From contig CAMYKU010000073.1 of NCBI GenBank assembly GCA_947259105.1, forward strand, positions 1-38,565: a stretch of 38,565 nt of DNA. Reading direction: 5' to 3'. Source of the DNA: an uncultured Alphaproteobacteria bacterium. Lineage in GTDB: Bacteria > Pseudomonadota > Alphaproteobacteria > UBA8366 > JADFVY01. Both the position numbers and the translations under genes were made by a program. Of this stretch, positions 14,752 to 22,953 are shown piece by piece. Below the pieces are notes generated by a model that saw nothing but the letters and a program-made list of their open reading frames with translations, made no database searches and was not told the DNA's origin. How positions within the stretch are numbered: position 1 is the stretch's first letter; every line of letters starts with the position of its first letter.

Positions 14752-15861
14752 CTAGCCGGCCGCGGGAAGAACGATCCCCGACGCCGGCGACCAGGTCAGC
14801 CACAATTCGCTGCCCGCATCGGCCTCATGAAGCAGCTGCGCCTGGGTGTTCTGGCGGGCGATCGACAGCGGTTCCGCCAGCCCGTCGACCTGCAGGAAAT
14901 AGTGGCTGCGCTCGCCCAGATAGGAGGCCGCGGTCAGCCGGGCGCGGATCGAATTGGCGCCTTCGCCCGGCGGCGAGTCCGCCAGTATCAGCTTTTCCGG
15001 CCTTATGCCGACGATGACCGTGGTCCCGGCCGCCGGCGCGCCGTCCGCCGGCAACCCCGCACGGATCCGTCCCACCGGCCCGGCATCGACGATCAGCGCG
15101 TCGCCGTCGGCGCCTTCAACCGTGGCGTCGATGAAGTTCATCGATCCGATGAAGGCCGCCACGTCCTTCGACCGCGGCGTCTCGTAGAGATGTTCCGGCG
15201 TGTCCACCTGGCGCACCTTGCCGTCGAACATCACGGCGATGCGGTCGGCCATGGACAGCGCCTCCTCCTGGTCGTGGGTGACGAAGATGAAGGTGATCCC
15301 GACCTGCTGCTGCAGGGCGCGCAGCTCGACGCGCATCTGTTCGCGCAGATTCTTGTCCAGCGCGCTCAGCGGTTCGTCCAGCAACAGCACCTTCGGGTGC
15401 TTGACCAGCGCGCGGGCTAGCGCCACGCGCTGCCGCTGGCCGCCGGACACTTCGGTGGCCCCGCGGCCGCCGAGCCCCTCCAGCTTGACGGTGGCCAGCG
15501 CCTCGTCGACCCGCTCGGCGATCTGTTGTTTCGACAGCCCCTCCTTGCGCAGGCCGTAGCCGATATTTTCGCGCACGTTCAGATGCGGGAAGATGGCGTA
15601 GTTCTGGAACACCATGTTGACGGGCCGCCGGTTCGGCGGCTGGAGAGTCATGTCGGCGCCGTCGATATGGACGTTGCCGCTGTTCGGCGCCTCGAACCCG
15701 CCCAGGATGCGCAGCAGCGTGGTCTTGCCGCAGCCGGACGGCCCCAGCAGCGCGAAGAACTCGCCCTGCGCGATGTCCAGCGACACGCCGTCCACGGCGC
15801 GCACCGACCCGAAGTGCTTCGAGACGTCGCCGATCGATACGAAATCGGGCTTGTTGCTCAT
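14752..15861 (-). CDS. ABC transporter ATPase, polyamine type (PotA-like)
   Basis: A 369-residue ATP-binding subunit of a PotABCD-type importer. Walker A is GPSGCGKTT at 40-48, the Q-loop NMVFQNYAIFPH follows, the signature is VSGGQRQRVALARAL, and Walker B is LLLDEPLSALD, then the His switch VTHDQEEAL. The C-terminal part carries the TOBE regulatory domain (VIVGIRPEKL) usual for PotA. Its ATG overlaps the stop of the permease gene before it by four bases (ATGA at 15858-15861), showing translational coupling. The substrate is set by the binding protein at 17719. Family members import putrescine, spermidine, choline-like or related cationic amines. Confidence 0.88.
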   Translation of the reverse strand: MSNKPDFVSIGDVSKHFGSVRAVDGVSLDIAQGEFFALLGPSGCGKTTLLRILGGFEAPNSGNVHIDGADMTLQPPNRRPVNMVFQNYAIFPHLNVRENIGYGLRKEGLSKQQIAERVDEALATVKLEGLGGRGATEVSGGQRQRVALARALVKHPKVLLLDEPLSALDKNLREQMRVELRALQQQVGITFIFVTHDQEEALSMADRIAVMFDGKVRQVDTPEHLYETPRSKDVAAFIGSMNFIDATVEGADGDALIVDAGPVGRIRAGLPADGAPAAGTTVIVGIRPEKLILADSPPGEGANSIRARLTAASYLGERSHYFLQVDGLAEPLSIARQNTQAQLLHEADAGSELWLTWSPASGIVLPAAG

Positions 15862-16670
15862 GAGTCGGACTCTACCGGTTTGACACCCCTGCGCCGAACC
15901 CACTCGGCGAAGGTGATGACGATAAAGGAAGCAAGAAGGATGCAGGCGCCCAGGGCAAGGACGACCGGAAGGGTCTTGGGGAAGCGAAGCTGGCTCCAGA
16001 TATAGAGCGGCAGCGTCGCCTCGTTGCCGGCCAGGAAGAACGCCAGGATGAACTCGTCGAAGGATTCGGTGAAGGTCAGCAGCAGGCTGGCGACGATGCC
16101 CGGATAGGCCAGCGGAAAGGTCACGCGCCAGAACGTCGTCCAGCCCGATTCGCCGAGGTCGCGCGAGGCTTCCTCCAGGTTGGCGTCGAACCCTTCGAGC
16201 CGCGAGATCATCACGAAGGTGGCGAAGGGCGTTGCGATCAGCACATGCGCGGCGCCGATGGTGACGAGCGAGAGTTCGATGCCGGCCCAGTTCATCATGA
16301 TCAGCAGCGCGATGCCCAGGATGATGCCCGGCACCACCAGCGGCAGCACCAGAAGGCCCAGCATCGGCTTGCGGCCGGCAAACCGGTAGCGCGTGAAAGC
16401 GCGCGCCGCCAGCGTGCCGAGAATCGTGCTGATGACCGAGACGCACGCCGCGACCTTGACGCTGTTGCCCAGCGCGTTGAGCAGGACCTCGGACTCGATC
16501 ATCTTCTCGTACCACTGGGTGGTGAAGCCACTCAGCGGGAAGGTGATATAGATGCTGTCGTTGAACGAAAACAGCGGCAGGAACAGCACCGGCACATACA
16601 GGAATATCAGGTAGAGGATGCTGTAACCCAGCAGGCCGTCGGGCCGCCTCAGGTTCGCGAGCAGGTTCAT
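15858..16670 (-). CDS. ABC transporter permease, polyamine type (PotC-like)
   Basis: A 270-residue inner-membrane permease with about six helices, starting with YSILYLIFLYVPVLFLPLFS. The short PotC-specific region FNDSIYITFPLSGFTTQWY follows. The EAA loop that docks on the ATPase is visible as EEASRDLGESGWTTFWRVT, a conserved EAA...G motif. Its ATG at 16670 overlaps the stop of the preceding permease gene by four bases, and its own stop overlaps the ATPase start by four, so the three genes are tightly coupled. Length and order fit PotC. Confidence 0.87.
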   Translation of the reverse strand: MNLLANLRRPDGLLGYSILYLIFLYVPVLFLPLFSFNDSIYITFPLSGFTTQWYEKMIESEVLLNALGNSVKVAACVSVISTILGTLAARAFTRYRFAGRKPMLGLLVLPLVVPGIILGIALLIMMNWAGIELSLVTIGAAHVLIATPFATFVMISRLEGFDANLEEASRDLGESGWTTFWRVTFPLAYPGIVASLLLTFTESFDEFILAFFLAGNEATLPLYIWSQLRFPKTLPVVLALGACILLASFIVITFAEWVRRRGVKPVESDS

Positions 16671-17596
16671 TTCGCCCGCTCCCGCGCATGCTTGGTCAGG
16701 AACCAGATGGCGAGGCTGGTCACCGTGATGGCGGCGGCCGACAGGATCGCCAATGCGGAACCGAGCGGCCAGTTGTTGGCCTTGAAGAACATCGCATGCA
16801 TCAGGTTGCCGACCATCAACCCGTCCGGCCCACCCACCAGCTGCGGCGTGATGTAATCGCCGACGGTCGGGATGAAGACCAGCATTGACGCCGCCACCAC
16901 GCCGGGGATCGACAGCGGCAGCGTGACCCGCAGGAACCGCGCGACGGGCCCGTCGCCGAGGTCGGTCGCCGCCTCGAGCAGCGAGCGGTCGATCTTCTCC
17001 AGCGAAACGAAGATCGGCAGGATCGCGATCGGCGCCCAGGCGTGGGCCAGCGTAATGATGACGGCCGTCGGATTGTGCAGCAGGAACGCGAGCGGCTGGT
17101 CGACGATGCCGAGCCATTTCAGCGCCGAGTTGATGACGCCGTTGTATCCGAGGATCACCTTCCAGGAGAAGACGCGCAGCAGGTAACTGGTCCAGAAGGG
17201 AACCGTGATCAGGATCAGCCAGACGATCTTGTGCTGGTGCACCCGGAAGGCGATGAAGTAGGCGATCGGATAGGCCAGCACCACCGTGGCCGTGGTCACG
17301 GCGGTGGAGATCAGGATCGATTTCCCGATCAGCAGCATGTAGGAGGTCTTGTTGAAGATCTGGAGATAGTTCGCCAGCGTCAGCGTGGTGTCGATCTCGA
17401 TGTATTTCTGGGTCCAGAAGCTGTAGATGACCAGCATGCCGACCGGGATGCACATCGCCCCGACCAATACCAGCAGGGTCGGCGAGAACAGGATGTAGCC
17501 GCGCAGCCCCGCATAACGGAACAACGCGCCCTGCACACTCTTGCCCAGGCGTAAAATCGGGTTGGCTCGTGCCGCGGACTGGGCCGCGCTGGTCAT
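16667..17596 (-). CDS. ABC transporter permease, polyamine type (PotB-like)
   Basis: A 309-residue permease from ATG 17596. The open frame runs back to a TTG at 17665, but that extension is arginine- and proline-rich and has no ribosome binding site. Six helices are evident, the first around YILFSPTLLVLVGAMCIPVG. The PotB-type segment PFWTSYLLRVFSWKVIL and the EAA docking loop (LLEAATDLGDGPVARFLRVT) are present. It lies 122 bases after the binding-protein gene and overlaps the next permease by four bases. No clear Shine-Dalgarno precedes this ATG. Confidence 0.85.
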   Translation of the reverse strand: MTSAAQSAARANPILRLGKSVQGALFRYAGLRGYILFSPTLLVLVGAMCIPVGMLVIYSFWTQKYIEIDTTLTLANYLQIFNKTSYMLLIGKSILISTAVTTATVVLAYPIAYFIAFRVHQHKIVWLILITVPFWTSYLLRVFSWKVILGYNGVINSALKWLGIVDQPLAFLLHNPTAVIITLAHAWAPIAILPIFVSLEKIDRSLLEAATDLGDGPVARFLRVTLPLSIPGVVAASMLVFIPTVGDYITPQLVGGPDGLMVGNLMHAMFFKANNWPLGSALAILSAAAITVTSLAIWFLTKHARERAK

Positions 17597-17718
17597 CGAC
17601 AGGAAATTTCCATGAAATTCTATCCGTGGCGCCCGCGGCGCCTTCCCAGCTGTACCGGCCTGCAACGCAATCGGCGGACGGGACCGGTGCTCCGCCCGCC
17701 GTCACGTTTCAAGCTGAC

Positions 17719-18822
17719 CTACAATCCTGCCTTGACCTCCTCGAACATCTTCAGCACCTCGTCGCGGTTCTTGAATTCGTTGCTGAAGACGCCCGCTTTC
17801 AGGAACGCCTCGGCGTCGCGCGACAGACCGGCCGCCTCGATGGCCTTATCGCCGGCCGCGTCGAACGACTTGGTATTGGCGTGGCCATAGCCGTATTCGA
17901 CGATCATGAACTTTCCGGCCTCCGCCGACAGCATGCTGTCGATCAGGTCGTAGGCCTTGTCCAGGCTCGGGGCGTTCTTGTGGATCACCAGCCCGCAGAC
18001 CCAGGTCATGATGCCTTCCTTGGGGTTCATGAACTTGACCGGTATTCCTTCGTTCTTCAGCGCGATGCTGGAGCTGTTCCAGGTCGAGCCGGCGACGATC
18101 TCGCCCGCCTTGATCGCCTGCTCGATCGTGGCCTCGTCATCGGCATAGAAGCGAATCAGCGGGCGCTGTTTTTCGAGCAGGGCCCGCACCTTGGCGAGGT
18201 CGGCATCGCTCATGTTCCACGGATCCACCCCGGCATAGACCGCCGCGTAAGGAACCGTCTCGTTGGCGCCGGCGAAGGTCGCAAGGCGGCCCTTGTAGCG
18301 CTCGTCCCACATCAGGCCCCAGGACTCTTCCTTGATATCGACCTGGTCGGTCCGGTAGAGGATCGACGTGTTGCCCCAGTCGAACGGCACGAAGTACTGC
18401 TTGCCGCCATGCTGCGTGCCCGGGATGGTCTTCAGCGAGCCGATGACGTCGCCCCAGTTCGAAAGCCGTTTGGTGTCGATCGGCTGGAGAAGGCCGCTCT
18501 CGCGCCACAGCTTGACGTTGTAGGAGCACGGATGGGCCACGTCCGGCGTGAACCCGGCGCGCATCTTCTGGTAACCCTCGCCTTCGTCAGCGAAAAAAGA
18601 GGATTCCGGTGCGGCGCCGTGTTTCTTGATGTAGTCGCCGTGCAGTTCGGGAACTTCATAGTCGGCCCAGGTGAAATACACCGCCTGTCCGGCGGCCCGG
18701 GCGCGGCCCGGAATATAAGGCACCATGGTGACGCCGATTCCCAGCGCCGACAGCCCCTTGAGAAGATTGCGGCGGCTCAGCGTGCCCTCCGCCAGGCCAT
18801 CGATCAGTCTGTTCGTTTCCAT
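17719..18822 (-). CDS. Periplasmic solute-binding protein, polyamine type (PotD-like)
   Basis: A 367-residue binding protein of the PotD/PotF class. The N-terminus has a twin-arginine-like signal (LSRRNLLKGLSALGIG, cleavage near ARA-AG at about 42-44), so it is probably exported folded. The mature protein begins AVYFTWADYEVPELHGDYI, like the YNWSDY...PEVLKKF start of PotD. It also has PCSYNVKLWRESGLLQPID and YFVPFDWGNTSILY, typical hinge and ligand-loop segments. Ligand-site aromatics (Trp in FDWGN, Tyr in LYRTD) fit a cationic amine. ATG 18822 has GGGAGA about 8 bases upstream; a TTG at 18828 is less likely. It is the first gene of the transporter block and follows the damaged regulator by 71 bases. 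Confidence 0.87.
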   Translation of the reverse strand: METNRLIDGLAEGTLSRRNLLKGLSALGIGVTMVPYIPGRARAAGQAVYFTWADYEVPELHGDYIKKHGAAPESSFFADEGEGYQKMRAGFTPDVAHPCSYNVKLWRESGLLQPIDTKRLSNWGDVIGSLKTIPGTQHGGKQYFVPFDWGNTSILYRTDQVDIKEESWGLMWDERYKGRLATFAGANETVPYAAVYAGVDPWNMSDADLAKVRALLEKQRPLIRFYADDEATIEQAIKAGEIVAGSTWNSSSIALKNEGIPVKFMNPKEGIMTWVCGLVIHKNAPSLDKAYDLIDSMLSAEAGKFMIVEYGYGHANTKSFDAAGDKAIEAAGLSRDAEAFLKAGVFSNEFKNRDEVLKMFEEVKAGL

Positions 18823-18893
18823 TGTCAAAGTCTCCCTTTCCAGACGGATTGTCCCGCTTCGCTGCGTCGGATTGTTGGCCAGTTTGCCGTTGT

Positions 18894-19425
18894 CTAGCCT
18901 GCCCGTCTACGTTTCATGTTCCCGGCCGCAAGAAGCGGTCCGAACTCGGCGGGAAAGAACCCCGCAAGATAGGCCCGGCACGCATGCCGGGCGCGTTCCC
19001 GGTCGAAGGACTGCGGGTCGATGGCCATATCGACCCACAGGCCGTTGATCAGGGAATTGAATCTCCAGGAAATGTTTTCGACATCGATTTCGCCGTATCC
19101 GTGGTCCGCCGCCAGCCTGGCGCAGCTCGATCATCGTATCCAGTGCAGCCACCGGCTCCGGGCCCGCGCGGTCGAGCGCCCGCTGCAGAACCGCCTCGTA
19201 CTCCTCGGCGAGATGTTCCAGCGTCTCGTAGAGCAGCGCCTCCTTGGTCTTGAAATAGAAATTGACGATGCCCTGGGACAGGCCGGCGGCCTTCGCCACC
19301 TGCGCCATCGTGGTCCGCGCGAATCCGTGCCGGGCGATCGTCCGCATCGTGGCGTCGATCAGCTGCTCACGACGGAAGGCCTTTACGTCCCCGCGCGGCG
19401 CCGTCCCTGCTCTCGCCCTGTTCAT
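18894..19425 (-). pseudogene. BetI/TetR-type repressor, internally deleted and frameshifted
   Basis: From ATG 19425 the first ~100 residues are a good TetR DNA-binding domain (REQLIDATMRTIARHGFART, TMAQVAKAAGLSQGIVNFYF, KTKEALLYETLEHLAEEY), nearest to BetI. After ALDTMIEL the frame turns to arginine-rich nonsense and stops at 18907. In another frame the real C-terminus continues (DHGYGEIDVENISWRFNSLI, NGLWVDMAIDPQSFDRERAR, AYLAGFFPAEF) to a TAG at 18894-18896. Comparison with the ~195-residue BetI layout suggests about 55 residues are missing at the junction (around 19098-19125) besides the frame change. A protein with only the DNA-binding half might still be made. BetI-like repressors sense choline-type amines, which fits the genes on both sides. 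Confidence 0.65.
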
Positions 19426-19487
19426 ACCGAACGACGTTAGGAGCAATCGATAAAAACTGCAAGATAGCAATAATGTAGCGCGACCGA

Positions 19488-19507
19488 TTGATTGAACTTT
19501 CATTCAA
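19488..19507. promoter_or_regulatory. Operator-like inverted repeat upstream of the BetI-like regulator
   Basis: TTGAA, six bases, TTCAA at 19492-19507 lies within an AT-rich stretch (19440-19510) between the divergent gene sets. The left side reads TTGATTGAAC, which as I recall equals a half-site of BetI-type operators (TTGATTGAACGTTCAATxAA); the right half is shifted by two to three bases. It is 63 bases before the repressor start, a normal place for an autoregulatory operator. Confidence 0.4.
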
Positions 19508-19590
19508 CGATCTGGACGGGCCGGCCGTGGCCGGGCTAGAATGCGGTTGTCCAGCGCATTTTCCGTTATGTCGTGTTCGGCTGGGCCAGA

Positions 19591-19699
19591 GCGACCTCAT
19601 ACTTCGAGACGGCGCTTCGCGCCTCCTCAGCATGAGGCTCCAACGCTTGTGTCCTCATGCTGAGGAGCCCCGCAGGGGCGTCTCGAAGTATGAGGTCGC
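19591..19699. repeat. Double-palindrome REP-like element (two inverted 47-base units)
   Basis: Arms 19591-19637 and 19653-19699 face each other around a 15-base loop. The outer 20 bases pair perfectly (GCGACCTCATACTTCGAGAC with its complement), as do the inner 14 (TCCTCAGCATGAGG). The 13 bases between differ in the two arms, but each is its own hairpin: GGCGC-TTC-GCGCC on the left and GCCCC-GCA-GGGGC on the right. The parts that do not pair across arms thus pair within arms, giving a cross-shaped fold. The units resemble a CTCATG...GAGG repeat I recall from Bradyrhizobium-like genomes. It lies about 80 bases before the rightward operon. Confidence 0.85.
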
Positions 19700-19780
19700 G
19701 CCGCCGGCCGGACCCGATTCCAACTTAACGGACAATGCTCTAGATGCGCGCATCAATGCCATTCCGGGCAGACAGGGAGT

Positions 19781-21376
19781 ATGAAAACCCACGACGTCAT
19801 CGTGATCGGGGCGGGCCACAACGGCCTGACAGCCGCCGCGTATCTTGCGCGGGCCGGACTCGACGTCCTGGTCGTCGAGCGCAATCCCTATATCGGCGGC
19901 GCGACGGTCAGCCGCGAACTCCACCCGGGGTTCACCTATTCCAACTGCTCCTACGTCAGCAGCCTGATGCGCCCGGAGATCATGCGCGATCTCGATCTCC
20001 CGAAATACGGGCTGCAGGTCACGCCGTACAATGGCGGGCTGACCATGACCCGCGACGGCGACTACCTCGCCAGTTACAACGACCACGACATGAACCGGCG
20101 GGAACTCGCCCGCCACTCGCTGCGCGACGCGGAATCCTACGACCGCTATTCCGCCGAAATCATGCGCCAGTGCCGCTTCATCCGGCCGATGCTGATGAAG
20201 GCGCCGCCGGATCCGGCATCGCTGCGCCCGCGCGACCTGCGCGGCCTTCTCCAGATGGGCCGCGCCTTCCGCGATCTCGGCGAGGCGGGGATGTACGACA
20301 CCATCCGCTTCTGGACGATGAGCATCGCCGATTTCCTGGACCAGTATTTCGAGACCGAGCTGGTCAAGGCGCATTTCGCCGGCAGCTCGATCATCGGCAC
20401 CGGCCTCGGGCCGCGCTCGCCGGGCTCGGCCTACGTGCTGCTGCACCACTATATGGGCGAGGTCGACGGCACCATCGGCGCCTGGGGCTTCGCGCGCGGC
20501 GGCATGGGGGCGATCAGCCGGTCGCTGGCCGGGGCGCTGCAGGCGGCCGGCGGCGAGATCCGCGCCGACGCGCCGGTCGCCCACATCATCGTCAACAAGG
20601 GTACGGCAGTCGGCGTGGCGCTGGAGAGCGGCGAGGAAATCCGGGCCCGCGCGGTGGTCTCCAACATGGACTTCAAGCGCACCTTCCTGAATGCGATGGA
20701 CCCCAGGGACCTGCCCAAGGATTTCCTCAAGGCGGCGCGGAACTTCAAGATCCGGGGATCGTCCGGCAAGCTGAACATCGCGCTGGACGGCATGCCGACC
20801 TTCCGCGGCGTGCCGGCCGACTGCCCCGCCCTGCAGGGCGATTTGCACGTCACCGACACGATCGAGGATTTCGAGCGCGCCTATGACGACTGGAAGAACG
20901 GCATGTGGTCGCGCCGGCCCTATGTCGACCTGATGATTCCCAGCCAGCTCGACCCGACCATGGCGCCGCCGGGCAAGCACTACATGTCGATCTTCGTGCA
21001 GTACGTGCCGCCGAAGCTGGCCGACGGGCCGTGGACGCCGGAGAAGCGCGACGCCTTCGGCAAGACGGTGATCGACATGCTGTCGGAATACAGCCCCGAC
21101 CTGAAGGACCTGATCCTGCATATGGAGGTGCGCACGCCGCACGAGCTGGAGGAGGAGATCGGCCTCACCGAGGGCAATATCTTCCAGGGCGAGCTGACGA
21201 TGGACCAGATCATGTTCAACCGCCCGACTCCCGGCTATGCGCAATACCGCATGCCGGTGAAGCACCTGTACATGTGCGGCTCCAGCACCCACCCGGGCGG
21301 CGGCGTGATGGGCGCGCCCGGCGCCAACGCGGCGCGCGAGATCATCGCCGACATGCGGGCGGGACGGAAGGCATGA
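19781..21376 (+). CDS. CrtI/PYROXD2-like FAD-dependent oxidoreductase, first of a tandem pair
   Basis: A 531-residue flavoprotein of the phytoene-desaturase-like (NAD(P)/FAD-dependent) group. The FAD Rossmann start VIVIGAGHNGLTAAAYLARAG is at 6-26 and ends in the acidic VVERNPYIGGA; the second FAD contact near the C-terminus is YMCGSSTHPGGGVMGAPGAN. The middle part with GPRSPGSAYVLLHHYMGE and GGMGAISRSLAGAL is typical of PYROXD2-like proteins, none of which has a well-defined bacterial substrate known to me. Carotenoid synthesis is unlikely, since no crtB or crtE is near. A GGGAG close to the ATG gives the start. It is the first gene of the rightward set and overlaps the next by four bases. 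Amine oxidation is inferred from context. Confidence 0.82.
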   Translation: MKTHDVIVIGAGHNGLTAAAYLARAGLDVLVVERNPYIGGATVSRELHPGFTYSNCSYVSSLMRPEIMRDLDLPKYGLQVTPYNGGLTMTRDGDYLASYNDHDMNRRELARHSLRDAESYDRYSAEIMRQCRFIRPMLMKAPPDPASLRPRDLRGLLQMGRAFRDLGEAGMYDTIRFWTMSIADFLDQYFETELVKAHFAGSSIIGTGLGPRSPGSAYVLLHHYMGEVDGTIGAWGFARGGMGAISRSLAGALQAAGGEIRADAPVAHIIVNKGTAVGVALESGEEIRARAVVSNMDFKRTFLNAMDPRDLPKDFLKAARNFKIRGSSGKLNIALDGMPTFRGVPADCPALQGDLHVTDTIEDFERAYDDWKNGMWSRRPYVDLMIPSQLDPTMAPPGKHYMSIFVQYVPPKLADGPWTPEKRDAFGKTVIDMLSEYSPDLKDLILHMEVRTPHELEEEIGLTEGNIFQGELTMDQIMFNRPTPGYAQYRMPVKHLYMCGSSTHPGGGVMGAPGANAAREIIADMRAGRKA

Positions 21377-22953
21377 CGGAAGACCGGAAATACGGCGCCA
21401 TCATCATCGGCGGCGGCCATAACGGGCTGGTCTGCGCGGCGTTCCTGGCCAGGGCCGGCCAGAGCGTGCTGGTCGTCGAGGCCGCGGACCAGCTGGGCGG
21501 GGCGGCCCGCAACGCCGAGATCGCCCCGGGATACACGGCGCCGGCCTGCGCCCATATTCTGCATCTCCTGCATCCGCGCGTGCGCTCGAAGCTGAAGCTG
21601 CGCCGGCACGGGCTGAAGCTGGCGGCCCGCAGGCTGCCGACGGTGGCGCTGGACCCGGACGGCAACCACCTGACGCTCGGCGGCGGCAGGATCGCCGGCA
21701 CGGTGCCGGAGGAGGACGCGCGGTCGTGGCGGCGCCTGCACAAGCGGCTGCTGCGCATGGCCGGCGCGCTGCACCCGTTCCTTGGCCGCATCCCGCCGCG
21801 GCTCGGCGGCGAAAGCTGGCAGGATCGCCTGACGCTGGCCCGGCTCGGCCTGTCGCTGCGCATGCTGGGCAAGGCCGAGATGCGCGACTTCCTGCGCATC
21901 GTCAACATGAACGCGGCGGATTTGCTGGACGACGAGTTGTCGGACGACCGGCTGAAGGGCGCACTGGCCTTCGATGCCGTGCTGGGGACGAATTTCGGGC
22001 CACGCTCGCCCGGCAGCGTGCTCACCTGGCTCTACCGGCTGGCCGGCGAGGCGAAGGGCGGCCGCAGCGGCCTTGCGCTCCCGGCCGGCGGCATGGGGGC
22101 GGTCACCGACGCGCTCGCCGCCTCGGCGCTGGACCTCGGGGTCGATATCCGGACCGGCACGCCGGTGCGCCGCATCGTCGTCGAGGACGACCGTGCGGCC
22201 GCGGTGGAGCTGGAGTCCGGCAACGTGCTGCGGACCCGGGCCGTGGTCAGCAGCGCCGACCCGAAGACCACCTTCCTCGACCTCGTCGGGCCGGAGCATC
22301 TCGACACCGGATTCCTGCGGCGCGTCCGCAGCATCCGCACCAACGGGCTGGCCGCCAAGCTGAACCTGGCGCTGGACGAGCTGCCGGATTTCCCCGGGCT
22401 CGACCGTGCGGCGCTGGGCGGCCGCCTGGTGATCGCGCCGGACATCGGCTATGTGGAGCGCGCCTTCGACCATTCCAAATACGGCGAATATTCGGCCGAG
22501 CCCGCGATCGAGATCACCATCCCGACCGTGCACGATGCGTCCCTCGCGCCCGGCGGCGGGCACGTGCTGTCGGCTGTCGTCCAGTACGCGCCGCGCGACC
22601 TGAAGGGCGGCTGGGAGGCCCATCGCGACGCCTTCGCCGACCATGCGGTTGCGGCCATCGCACGCTACGCGCCGGGCCTCGCCGGGCGGATCGTCGGCCG
22701 CCAGCTGCTGACGCCGGCGGATATCGAGCGCGATTTCCGCATCGCCGGCGGCCACTGGCACCACGGCGACCTCGCCGTCGACCAGATGCTGATGCTGCGG
22801 CCGGTGCCGGGCTGGGCGCAATACGGGACGCCCGTCGCCGGCCTCTATCTGTGCGGCGCCGGCGCGCATCCCGGCGGCGGCGTGATGGGCGCGGCCGGCA
22901 TGAATGCGGCGCAGCGCATCCTGGCGGCGCGGAAGGCGGGGAACGCGGCATGA
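21373..22953 (+). CDS. CrtI/PYROXD2-like FAD-dependent oxidoreductase, second of a tandem pair
   Basis: A 526-residue paralogue of the preceding protein. FAD motif AIIIGGGHNGLVCAAFLARAG near 9-29, then VVEAADQLGGAARNAE; the C-terminal FAD motif is YLCGAGAHPGGGVMGAAGMN. The shared central block GPRSPGSVLTWLYRLAGE and GGMGAVTDALAASA shows that the two arose by duplication, but the rest differs enough that they probably form a heteromer or act on different intermediates. ATG 21373 overlaps the previous stop (ATGA), and its own TGA overlaps the next ATG, so all three are translationally coupled. The open frame extends upstream inside the first gene, but that part is a shadow. Confidence 0.82.
   Translation: MTEDRKYGAIIIGGGHNGLVCAAFLARAGQSVLVVEAADQLGGAARNAEIAPGYTAPACAHILHLLHPRVRSKLKLRRHGLKLAARRLPTVALDPDGNHLTLGGGRIAGTVPEEDARSWRRLHKRLLRMAGALHPFLGRIPPRLGGESWQDRLTLARLGLSLRMLGKAEMRDFLRIVNMNAADLLDDELSDDRLKGALAFDAVLGTNFGPRSPGSVLTWLYRLAGEAKGGRSGLALPAGGMGAVTDALAASALDLGVDIRTGTPVRRIVVEDDRAAAVELESGNVLRTRAVVSSADPKTTFLDLVGPEHLDTGFLRRVRSIRTNGLAAKLNLALDELPDFPGLDRAALGGRLVIAPDIGYVERAFDHSKYGEYSAEPAIEITIPTVHDASLAPGGGHVLSAVVQYAPRDLKGGWEAHRDAFADHAVAAIARYAPGLAGRIVGRQLLTPADIERDFRIAGGHWHHGDLAVDQMLMLRPVPGWAQYGTPVAGLYLCGAGAHPGGGVMGAAGMNAAQRILAARKAGNAA

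Noticed and set aside
17597..17665. Longer PotB start at TTG 17665
   Set aside because: The extension is basic and proline-rich, lacks a ribosome site, and family members begin near the ATG at 17596.
19781..22953. Carotenoid biosynthesis from the CrtI-like pair
   Set aside because: No phytoene synthase or GGPP synthase is present; the neighbours are amine and folate genes.
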